NCBI GenBank assembly: GCA_011800805.1
Contig: MPNW01001526.1
Coordinates: forward strand, 19,164-29,892
Source: Hirudo medicinalis
Taxonomy: Eukaryota; Annelida; Clitellata; Hirudinida; Hirudinidae
Length of the DNA stretch: 10,729 nucleotides
Direction: 5' to 3'
Part shown: positions 1 to 6,565 of the stretch, one piece after another
Layout of the letters: every line of letters starts with the position of its first letter
Numbering within the stretch: the stretch's first letter is position 1
Made by a program: the position numbers and the translations under genes
Notes under the pieces: model-generated
Told to the model about the DNA's origin: nothing
Seen by the model: the letters and a program-made list of their open reading frames with translations, nothing else
Database searches by the model: none

Positions 1-50
1 GGTCTTTGTAAATATTTATATCGCGTTATTATGAATTGATATCGAAGTTA

Positions 51-51
<1 letters not shown>

Positions 52-116
<65 letters not shown>
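52..116. repeat. (AAT)n microsatellite
   Basis: An uninterrupted trinucleotide run of about 21 units. The poly-Asn reading frame across it is a repeat artefact. Confidence 0.97.
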
Positions 117-158
117 CATTGTTGCAATTACAGCATAATTTTGTCTCTTTCTTGCTGT

Positions 159-218
159 CGTCAACGTCGCTGTCGTCATCGCCGCTGCCGTCATCGTCGC
201 TGTCGTCATTGTCGTTGC
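159..218. repeat. 15-bp tandem repeat, four copies
   Basis: Four consecutive 15-bp units of the form cgtca(t/a)cgtcgctgt, differing at a few positions, with a partial unit just upstream (152-158). The sub-motif is GTC/GCTG, a trinucleotide-like composition. It would code for Arg/His/Cys repeats, but no gene context supports translation. Confidence 0.85.
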
Positions 219-390
219 AAATAACCTTTCAATGTAGTCAATTGTTTACGATGTAAGGCCCAGGTCATCGGGAGTGCGTCAACAAAATAATTAAGATCTA
301 CGAATTCCTCAAGATGCTAAGTGCTGGTAACTTGTCAGATGATGCTGATTCAGAGGAACGTATCGCGTCCAAAATTTCTTTTCTGGTTGG
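219..390. other. Non-coding spacer
   Basis: Mixed-composition sequence between two repeat arrays. I see no ORF, RNA gene or motif that I can support. Confidence 0.4.
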
Positions 391-565
391 CAATACAATA
401 CAATACAATGCAATACAATACAATGCAATACAATGCAATACAATACAATGCAATACAATACAATGCAATACAATACAATTCAATGCAATATAATACAATT
501 CAATGCAATACAATACAATACAATGCAATACAATGCAATGCAATGCAATACAATACAATACAATA
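391..565. repeat. Pentanucleotide array (CAATA/CAATG)n, 35 units
   Basis: Exactly 35 consecutive 5-bp units: 22 of the A type (one written TAATA), 11 CAATG and 2 CAATT. The order of variants is not random-looking in the middle, where CAATG-CAATA-CAATA triplets recur as a 15-bp higher-order unit. Long ORFs exist on both strands because 5-bp units return to frame every 15 bp. They are artefacts (Tyr-Asn-Thr-Met-Gln and Cys-Ile-Val-Leu-His repeats). Confidence 0.97.
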
Positions 566-605
566 TCGAATAATAAACATTCAATAAACTTTCTTGAGGC
601 TTCAG

Positions 606-960
606 TTGGGACAAATAATAATAATTATTATTAATAATATTATTATTATTATTATTATTTAATATTTAAAATTTAATATTAATAATTAATTGATGCATTA
701 TTAATATTAATCAATTAAATGTAATAATTATTAATAATGTTATTATATAATATATTATTATGTAATTATATTATTTTGTTATTAATATAATTGTATTATT
801 ATTATTATACATAATTTATACTTAATATTACAATAGCGTGATATTACATGATACTTCGGTAAATGCTTAAATCAAAATTCATAATTATTTAACACTTTAA
901 TTATTAAATTATGATATTATTATGATATTATTCTTAAGTCGTAGAATTGAAATTATAGTT
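606..960. repeat. A/T-rich block with TAA/ATT simple sequence
   Basis: Almost pure A/T with interleaved (AAT)n and (ATT)n tracts, which are mutual inverted repeats (for example ataataataattattatt near 614-631). It has no coding potential. Confidence 0.85.
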
Positions 961-1735
961 TTTAAATATTGCGTAAATACCATTTACATTTTGACCTCAC
1001 TTCATCGGCTTCAATAACTAAGAACTTGAGCGAAAAATTTCTACCTTTTCAAAGGAACCGCTTTGTTCTTGTTGACCTTCCTTTACTGGATTTATGTAGC
1101 GCCTCATTTTATGATGAACGGTAGATTGTATTTCCATTTATTACATTCTCTCATTTGGTGGCCAATCGGGTGGTCGGGCAGCAGTGGACGACGGGTCTGG
1201 TGGACCATTTAGAACCCTGATCTTTCCGGTGCTGGGACCAGAAAGACGTTGACGATAAACAGCCACTCATCGGGTAAATAGAGGGACGATTTGTAGGGAG
1301 TGTTTAGGACATTTTTAGAAAAATCGAGCCGAAGTTTGTCTTCTCAAATCCCTGGGGGTGTCTGCGTTTTTTTTTCGACACCCCATCCGGTGCGTTGCGC
1401 GCGAACACGACTCGGTTGGGCGTCAACCATGACCGCCTGCCCAGTGATCTATCGGAAAAAATAACCTCTAAAAATTGTCTGATTGTCCTTCACTTCTTCA
1501 AATTGCTGCAATTCTCTGAAATCGTGATGCGTTCAAAGTCGATCGGATCAGGCGAGTCATTTCAGTCCTCGGCGGCAAAACTCGGCCAAACACTTTTCAC
1601 ATTTTCTAAGAATTGTCGTAAGATATTTTATTTCGTTGTGCTATTCAGTGATTGAGGATGTTCATTGATGGAGAATCAGGAGGAGATAGATTCCAAAAGC
1701 TGATCGTAATAAAAATTATAATTCATAATAAACGT
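961..1735. other. Mixed-composition segment with no convincing gene
   Basis: Less A/T-rich than its flanks, so it may be older unique DNA, regulatory sequence or a decayed element. An open frame at 1395-1655 (+) has no ATG start and no recognisable motif, and I do not call it a gene. A hairpin with 8-bp arms lies at 1355-1384. Confidence 0.4.
1355..1384. repeat. Hairpin with GGGGTGTC/GACACCCC arms
   Basis: Perfect 8-bp arms (1355-1362 and 1377-1384) enclose a 14-nt loop that holds a T9 run. It could form a stem-loop in either strand. The function is unknown. Confidence 0.6.
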
Positions 1736-1855
1736 AGTAATTACAATTTATAATAATAAATATAATAAAATATAATATTATATAATACTAAATAATATAA
1801 TAATTAATAATACTAATATTATAATAATAATAATAACAATAATAATTAAATTACT
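1736..1855. repeat. A/T-rich simple-sequence block
   Basis: TAATA/ATAAT-type low-complexity sequence that is non-coding. Confidence 0.85.
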
Positions 1856-2003
1856 TTTCACAAAGTTAGATTCATTCAGACATTCATGCAGTCACATTCA
1901 ATAATTTTTCAAACAGTTCATTCATCTGCTCTCGAGAAACGTACCACCCTTGCTTCTTGGCTTGCGAAACTATTGTATTAATAAACCGATTACAGGTGAA
2001 TGT

Positions 2004-2168
2004 ACATTTGATTGATTGATTTTAATCATTATAAAAGGTAAAAATTGATTGAATTTAATCATTATAAAAGGTAAAAATTGATTGAATTTAACCAATATAA
2101 TTGGTAAAAATTGATTGAATTTAATCAATATAAAAGGTAATAATTGATTGAATTTAATCAATATAAAT
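2004..2168. repeat. 33-bp minisatellite, five units, each with a dyad
   Basis: Five consecutive 33-bp units (starts at 2004, 2037, 2070, 2103 and 2136). The core is ggtaaaaattgattgaat followed by ttaatcaatataaaa. The dyad ATTGATT-GAATTT-AATCAAT is perfect in units 4 and 5 and has a mismatch in the others. Because 33 is a multiple of 3, the minus strand stays open with an ILIKFNQFLPF-type repeat, but the ORF has no other protein feature and I treat it as a by-product. Confidence 0.9.
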
Positions 2169-2169
2169 T

Positions 2170-2478
2170 TTATTTTATTCATTTAAATGCATGATCCACT
2201 TGCGCGCTTTTGATTATCATTTACGCTTACCCCGTTAATTATCTTATTATAGATATCGCAGCTTATTATTGATAACATGTTTGTATTTATTGTATTCAAA
2301 TTGTTGCATATTGATTGTCAAATATCGTCAGGTATATTTTTTAAAATAATATCAAACTAGGAATTAAACGAACAAAAATAAAATCTCTTTGGACTCACTT
2401 CGAAAAAAAAAGTGTTTTTTCACAAAATCCCTTCTCGTTTTGCCTAACACTTCATATGAAAAATGAAAATGAAAATAA
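2170..2478. other. AT-rich non-coding spacer
   Basis: I see nothing beyond short A and T runs (for example cgaaaaaaaaagtgttttttc near 2401). It has no ORF of interest. Confidence 0.4.
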
Positions 2479-2479
2479 C

Positions 2480-2548
<69 letters not shown>
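2480..2548. repeat. (AAT)n microsatellite
   Basis: A nearly uninterrupted trinucleotide run of about 22 units, the second of this type in the window. Confidence 0.97.
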
Positions 2549-2642
2549 CGACATTACGTAATCTATTATTTTAATTATTTATCAATATGTACTGTTATTT
2601 TATAATAATATTAATAGTAATAATAATAATAATATCAACAAA

Positions 2643-2694
2643 ATTATTATTATTATTATTATTATTATCATCATCATTATCATCATCATCATTA
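2643..2694. repeat. (ATT)n-(ATC)n compound microsatellite
   Basis: About eight ATT units pass into ATC/TCA units with one interruption. The resulting Leu/Ser-rich frame is not a gene. Confidence 0.9.
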
Positions 2695-2730
2695 CTAGCA
2701 CTATTCAGTCCTAGAAGATTCCAGAAAGTC

Positions 2731-2775
2731 GACAGAGAGAGAGAGAGACAGAAAGACAAAGAGGCAGAGAGAACA
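2731..2775. repeat. GA-rich low-complexity tract
   Basis: gacagagagagagagagaca followed by degenerate purine-rich sequence on the + strand. It lies about 350-390 bp upstream of the predicted start codon of the UBAN gene. GAGAG is the core bound by GAGA-factor-type proteins in insects, but a role here is only a guess. Confidence 0.6.
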
Positions 2776-2789
2776 AGAAAATGCAGGAA

Positions 2790-3124
2790 CTAAGGAATTT
2801 ACCAAACACGTCACCCACGATTGAAAGTTCGTTCACCGTCATTGTTAAAAGGACGACACGACGTTCGGATTCGTACTCTTGCGTTCGAGAAACCGACGAC
2901 GACTGAACTAGAGGCGTCTGCTACTTTTCGAAAATAGAAAATTATTAATCCAGAGTTGATTTCTCCTCCTCGTTTTCGAGATCGTCCTTCGCTAGAAGAT
3001 TAGACAAAGAAATTGTTTGAGTGAGCTTTGATAAAAAAGTTGACGACATTCTCTTGTTCGCTTTTGACCGCTTGAGGAAATAGGCTTTTTCCAAAAGAGG
3101 AGAATAAACACCCTGTTGATCGCC
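2790..3124 (+). promoter_or_regulatory. Probable promoter/5' UTR region of the UBAN gene
   Basis: Sequence between the GA-rich tract and the start ATG, with balanced base composition and several CpGs. I find no convincing TATA box or initiator and cannot place the transcription start. An ORF on the opposite strand (2945-3259) overlaps exon 1 and is a shadow. Confidence 0.3.
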
Positions 3125-3271
3125 ATGGCCTTCGATGCTGAAGTAATGAATAACAAGAAATCCATCCTCAACAGGATTAAGTTGAAAATCAAAGGACTTT
3201 TGGAGGACATCGACCAACTCGATGACCACGGAGGGGATGGTCCCCCGTCCGTGGCCCAATTTCTGACGGAG
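3125..3271 (+). CDS. Coding exon 1 of the UBAN gene (N-terminus)
   Basis: Encodes residues 1-49, starting MAFDAEVMNN and ending SVAQFLTE. A short basic/hydrophobic helix (ILNRIKLKIKGLLEDIDQL) is followed by a Gly/Asp/Pro-rich linker. The ATG at 3125 is the first in the frame after the TGA at 3065 and has a favourable context. The donor is gag|gtagga, so the exon ends on a whole codon. Reading through the donor would add 15 residues and then stop at TGA (3317). No signal peptide is visible. A 5' non-coding exon upstream is possible, but I cannot place its splice site. Confidence 0.65.
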
Positions 3272-5837
3272 GTAGGATCAGATTGGAGTTCTCTCAATGT
3301 TCTCGATGAATTTATTTGATATCGAATATTGATTTTTTTCACCGACAGAAATTTTTAGAATTATTAATAATTGTTAAGAATAATAACTGATAGTGACAGC
3401 TAATAATTATTCTGTTAAATTATTAACTGTTAATAACAGTCAATAACAGAATAATAATAATAATTCGCTAAATTGGTACTAATTAGTCGAATAACACCTC
3501 AATTGAAAATTAAGTTAATTGAATAATAGTCACGATTAAGCTTGCGTCAAAGATCAGCTGATCGCTTCGAGCGTCACTGGCTGGCTTTTGCTGTGAATGA
3601 GGAGTTTGATGTCACAGTTTTTGAAGCCAGGACAGCAGAATAATCAAAGCCGCATAATTTATCTGGTAATTCGGATCGTGAAAATTACGAGAGATGGGTA
3701 AAAATAGTCTTAGAGATTTTGAATAATATAAATATAAATAGAAAGGATAAAAATATTTTCAGTTGAGTTGCTGATCGTAATCGCCTTTTGGGTGTGCACA
3801 TTTACAAATTCTGGGTTTTTTTTGGCCTTGTTTTCATTTCGCTTTCCCAGTAATCGGGTTTTCTAGAAATTGTCGGATCGCATTCTTGAAAATGCCGGAT
3901 TATGACGACGCCACGATGACGAATTGTACGAAAATTTGATACGGTTTTGGTTCGACTAATGCGACGACGAATGTAGATTTTGAAATCTTAAACCAACCTT
4001 CAGATGGTCGAAGAAAACAAATTGCTGAGTAGGAAATGTCGGGAACTGGCTCATCTCGTCAAGAACCTCAAACAGGAAAAGAAGGAAAGCAACTTGCACC
4101 CCAAACGAACGAGCGATGTCGATGCCAGGAAACAACAGGCAATCCTGGCCCAGTGCGAACAAGATAAGTTGGAGGTTGGACGACAATTTGGTTTTTAGAA
4201 AAATAGACATTTTATTGATATATATGATGTATATTTACAAACGAAATAATTTATCGATGTTAATGACTTCCCTGTTTGATCGATTATCATTTAAACCATC
4301 ATAATTTGTCGGTCGTGCGACAACATCACTTCCTCGGCGAATGTGTCCTTCAAATTGGTCTCCTCTTGTTCCTGGTTTAAAAATTACGCATCTATTTGTT
4401 AATGTGTCAATGTGTCAGTGTGTCAGCAGCACGAATCCAGACGGATTATTGATCTTTAAGTTATCTGTAATTTAATTACAACGGAATTCGTGAACTGCGA
4501 GCACTTGAACTGTGTGATTCAAATGAATCCAACGATCTAGCAGTAAATCGATTTGTAAAACTTCAACATTAACTTCAGAATTCAAAGTCAACGTTCGATA
4601 GCGAGTCTTACTTGAAACGTTTCCGTGTTTTATTTCGCACAGTTGCAAATCCACCTGGATCAAGTCCGGACGGAACTCGTGGAATCGCAATATCAAGTCC
4701 AACTCCTGATGGCCCAACTGATGACCTACAAGGAGGATTTCGAGATGGAAAGAAAGGACAGAGAACGAGCCGTGGAAAAGATCGGCCTGCTGGAAAGCAG
4801 GCTGATCGAGAACGATGTGAGCTGGTTTTCAGAATGTTTGTAAAATATCGAATCAATTATTGACTCATAAAAAGTAATATGCTCTGCTATAATTTATCGC
4901 GCGCGTGCGTGCATGTGTTGCACGATTTATGTCATTTGAGCCGTAGGGAATGTCATAATAATTAGCATAATAAATTTAGAGTAATTGCAATGTCGAATAT
5001 GACGTCTGCCACTAACGAAGCATCTTTTCTCTAGGGCACCTCGCCTTTATTCAATAATATTGTTATATTTATTAGTTTCTTTGTGTTCGTCCGTGTGTTT
5101 TCGTTTTTTGTTGTATTTTGTATTATGTGGACGTGCGAGCATCGTATTTGTTTTCTCAAAGGGGTTATTCCATGTGGTCTTGCGTGCATTATCGATATTT
5201 TTATTTTAATAATAATTATTTTATTAATTATGTAATGACAATATTAACTCGAAATTATGTGTCGATTTACAATTTAGCAAATAAAGGTCTTAAATGACGA
5301 GGACACTCCAACTTTTTACAAATTGTTTATGATCATTTATTAGCACTTCTGACGAATGACATTCACGTTTTATGGGATTATCAGAAATTGCAGGTAATTT
5401 TTGTGATTCTACATGAAAACGACTTTATTCTTCAGGTGAATCCCATGCAAACGAACGTCAACAGATCGTGTTCTAGTCAACATCCTTCGACACGTACCCA
5501 CAGTGGAAACCTCCGCCAGAACCGTCGGGAGTTCGACGGGATCGTACCCCCCGTGGATTGTTGCGACGACTGCGACGCCTTGCGCACCGAACATCTCGTC
5601 TTGGTTCCGAGGGGCTTCCGGGAACGAAAAGAAACTCTCGAGGAACTTTCGGGGGATCTGGAGATCGACCGCCCGTGCGCCGGCTCGAAGTCCTGGCCGT
5701 CGAAAGCCGGGGACGAGCAAAGCTTCGGAGAAATTGTCGAGGGCGACAGGTGGTGCTTCAACAAGCACAAGAGAAAGCTCGACCATCGGGACAGCTTCGA
5801 CAAAGCCTTCGATCGGAAGCTGCCGAGTCTCGAATAG
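3125..5837 (+). CDS. UBAN-domain coiled-coil protein, TNIP/ABIN-NEMO-like (4 coding exons)
   Basis: Predicted spliced CDS: 3125-3271, 4004-4174, 4643-4816 and 5436-5837, all phase 0, giving 297 residues. Seen: the first ATG of the open frame (in-frame TGA at 3065) has a good start context (cgccATGG). Residues 50-164 are Glu/Lys/Gln/Leu-rich with heptad-like spacing, so a coiled coil is likely. Residues 138-147 read DFEMERKDRE. This matches the UBAN signature D-F-x3-R-x2-R-E, with spacing equal to D311, F312, R316, R319 and E320 of human NEMO. Known of the family: UBAN dimers bind linear or K63 ubiquitin chains in the cytoplasm and regulate IKK/NF-kappaB or selective autophagy. The Asp before the second Arg (RKDRER) is more TNIP/ABIN-like than NEMO- or optineurin-like. 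Inference: an immune-signalling adaptor. It is shorter than typical family members (about 400-640 residues in human), and no canonical C-terminal CCHC zinc finger is seen. Confidence is high for a UBAN gene, moderate for exact exon boundaries and low for the orthologue name. Confidence 0.8.
3406..3455. repeat. Nested palindrome in intron 1
   Basis: Outer 12-bp arms ATTATTCTGTTA (3406-3417) and TAACAGAATAAT (3444-3455) enclose inner 7-bp arms ACTGTTA (3426-3432) and TAACAGT (3434-3440). All arms are perfect, and both levels use the same CTGTTA/TAACAG core. Confidence 0.7.
3581..3630 (+). repeat. Imperfect intronic hairpin
   Basis: CTGGCTT-ttg-CTGTGA (3581-3596) pairs with TCACAG-tttttg-AAGCCAG (3612-3630): 13 base pairs, an asymmetric internal loop and a 15-nt terminal loop. 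It is too short for a typical pre-miRNA stem. Confidence 0.4.
4004..4174 (+). CDS. Coding exon 2 of the UBAN gene (first coiled-coil block)
   Basis: Encodes residues 50-106, beginning MVEENKLLSRKCRELAHLVK and ending CEQDKLE. Acceptor aaccaaccttcag| precedes the exon, and donor gag|gttgga follows it. The composition (Lys, Glu, Gln, Leu, Arg; no Pro except in a short NLHPKR break) is that of a coiled coil. It is in phase 0 with both neighbours. The donor is unusual because it lacks A at +3/+4 and has G at +5 only. Its non-use would end the protein at a TAG (4196-4198) before the UBAN exon. The exon opens with an ATG, which could also serve as an alternative first codon. Confidence 0.7.
4175..4642 (+). 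other. Intron 2 of the UBAN gene (468 bp)
   Basis: GT..AG intron in phase 0 with the weak donor gttgga. It includes a three-copy 8-bp repeat (atgtgtca-type) at 4402-4425. I see no other structure. Confidence 0.6.
4402..4425. repeat. 8-bp tandem repeat, three copies (intron 2)
   Basis: atgtgtca, atgtgtca and gtgtgtca in direct succession. Confidence 0.7.
4643..4816 (+). CDS. Coding exon 3 of the UBAN gene (ubiquitin-binding core)
   Basis: Encodes residues 107-164. It starts at LQIHLDQVRTELVES after the acceptor tttatttcgcacag| and ends at LLESRLIEND before a good donor, gat|gtgagc. It carries the family signature: D138, F139, R143, R146 and E147 have exactly the spacing of the ubiquitin-contacting residues in NEMO CC2-LZ. 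The preceding QVQLLMAQLMTYKE and following ERAVEKIGLLESRL keep hydrophobic residues at a/d-like positions, as expected of a parallel dimeric coiled coil. This exon is the best-supported coding sequence in the window. Confidence 0.85.
4817..5435 (+). other. Intron 3 of the UBAN gene (619 bp)
   Basis: GT..AG intron in phase 0. It is AT-rich, with an alternating CG/TG patch near 4899-4920 and T/G-rich sequence near 5080-5130. A second acceptor candidate, attgcag| at 5393, lies 42 nt upstream of the chosen one and keeps the frame open. Confidence 0.55.
5436..5837 (+). CDS. Coding exon 4 of the UBAN gene (G+C-rich unrecognised C-terminus)
   Basis: Encodes residues 165-297 and ends at TAG (5835-5837). 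The acceptor is gactttattcttcag|. The tail is hydrophilic: an Asn/Ser/Arg-rich start (VNPMQTNVNRSCSSQHPSTR), a Cys cluster VDCCDDCDALRTEH at 205-217, an acidic/basic stretch RERKETLEELSGDLEID, then a Lys/Asp-rich end. C207-x2-C210 with H217 hints at metal binding, but the CCHC spacing of NEMO or optineurin zinc fingers is absent. G or C is common at third codon positions (GAC, GAG, CTC, AAC), which supports this frame. The other frames are also long and open because the segment is G+C-rich, so a frame error cannot be excluded. I recognise no domain. Confidence 0.6.
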   Translation: MNPMQTNVNRSCSSQHPSTRTHSGNLRQNRREFDGIVPPVDCCDDCDALRTEHLVLVPRGFRERKETLEELSGDLEIDRPCAGSKSWPSKAGDEQSFGEIVEGDRWCFNKHKRKLDHRDSFDKAFDRKLPSLE

Positions 5838-5852
5838 GAATCCGGGATTCCC
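5837..5852. promoter_or_regulatory. Palindromic kappaB-like site at the stop codon
   Basis: GGAATCC-G-GGATTCC is a perfect 7-bp inverted repeat around one base, starting on the last base of the stop codon. The segment GGGATTCCC (5844-5852) fits the Rel/NF-kappaB consensus GGGRNNYYCC minus one base. Binding is an inference. A match this short can arise by chance. Confidence 0.2.
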
Positions 5853-6033
5853 TTCGTGATCCTCGCAAAAATAACTATTCACTTTTTGGAGTCATTCTGA
5901 GGAGGCATGCTATTTTGAGCTCTACACTTGCTTTAGAATCTTGTCCGTTATTTATGGCATTTTATTCTTTGACCTTATTTTCTTATCGCGGAACTATTAA
6001 TTCATATCGTCTATTTACAGCCAAACGTTAGGA

Positions 6034-6039
6034 AATAAA
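6034..6039 (+). promoter_or_regulatory. Polyadenylation signal AATAAA downstream of the UBAN gene
   Basis: Canonical AATAAA lies 197 nt after the stop codon and is followed by a T-rich tract (cctttttc). It gives a plausible 3' UTR of roughly 200-220 nt. The hexamer is common in AT-rich DNA, so position rather than motif is the main support. Confidence 0.5.
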
Positions 6040-6530
6040 AACCTTTTTCAAAAATTTCGCCTCGTTCGTTAGATGGCGCGTGCCCCAGGTTTCGCGAGCG
6101 TTCGCGAGATGGCGGGATGGTCTTTTGAAACCTGGCGAATGAAGTTTAAATTTCTCGCCTCTGTTGACGGCCGTGTTTTGTAAATGTCACTTTTAGAAAT
6201 TTTAAACTCGAGCAGGTTTTCGTGAACGTTCATATAGAGTTTGGCAGTCTTCGGGGTCTGGAAAGGTTGCTAGAAGGACCATTCACGAGAGGAAGGATCT
6301 AGTGATCTTAAGGAAATATTTAAAATGTCTTCCTTTGTGTGACCGCCCTACCGCTTCGGAAAAGCTACTGGAATGGATTCGTGACTGGGTGTCGAGTGGA
6401 GGGATCGTTACGTTAAACGTACTAATTACGACGACGGAGATGAGAATTGAGGAGCATCGCAATCGATGCTTCTAACGATCCTCGTTTAAAATTCTGGTTG
6501 ATTTTTTTTTTCCTCCTCCTCCATGGATTT
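6040..6530. other. Downstream flank of the UBAN gene, no gene seen
   Basis: Mixed-composition sequence that includes an inverted-repeat/direct-repeat cluster at 6071-6135 and a 10-bp-stem hairpin at 6450-6473. I see no coding sequence. Confidence 0.4.
6450..6473. repeat. Compact hairpin
   Basis: A 10-bp stem (one G-T wobble) with a 4-nt loop, AGGAGCATCG-caat-CGATGCTTCT. It is not followed by a T run, so nothing suggests a terminator. Confidence 0.5.
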
Positions 6531-6565
6531 GGTTGTTGCTTTGTTTTTTGTCATTCTGCGGAATT

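Larger units (their letters stand above)
3272..4003 (+). other. Intron 1 of the UBAN gene (732 bp)
   Basis: GT..AG intron in phase 0. It contains an A/T-rich part (3340-3540) with a nested palindrome at 3406-3455, then more mixed sequence with the perfect palindrome GATCAGCTGATC at 3552-3563 and an imperfect hairpin at 3581-3630. A pyrimidine-containing tract ends in cttcag at the acceptor. Confidence 0.6.

Noticed and set aside
36..224. ORF with poly-Asn
   Set aside because: It is a translation of the (AAT)n run and the 15-bp repeat, with no other coding evidence.
298..587. Opposed ORFs of 86 and 88 codons
   Set aside because: They are created by the 5-bp repeat, which has no stop in these frames. 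The proteins are pure repeat and one frame is the mirror of the other.
2004..2168. CRISPR array
   Set aside because: Units abut directly with no unique spacers, and the DNA is eukaryotic in character.
1970..2182. Minus-strand repeat protein ILIKFNQFLPF
   Set aside because: It is a by-product of a 33-bp unit divisible by three. It has no unique sequence, and A/T-rich DNA favours Ile/Lys/Asn/Phe codons.
3233..3245. GGGGA-tgg-TCCCC as a kappaB site
   Set aside because: The spacing is too long for the Rel consensus, and it lies inside coding sequence.
2945..3342. Minus-strand ORFs over exon 1
   Set aside because: They overlap the better-supported + strand exon and show no motif. They are shadow frames.
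3949..3960. ggttcgacta as a tRNA B box
   Set aside because: The conserved downstream CC is missing and no A box lies upstream.
4472..4863. Other-frame ORFs over exon 3
   Set aside because: They compete with the UBAN exon, whose motif and clean splice sites decide the frame.
5409..5882. 157-residue antisense ORF
   Set aside because: It has no motif and lies opposite an exon with coding-like third positions. It is kept only as a point to check.
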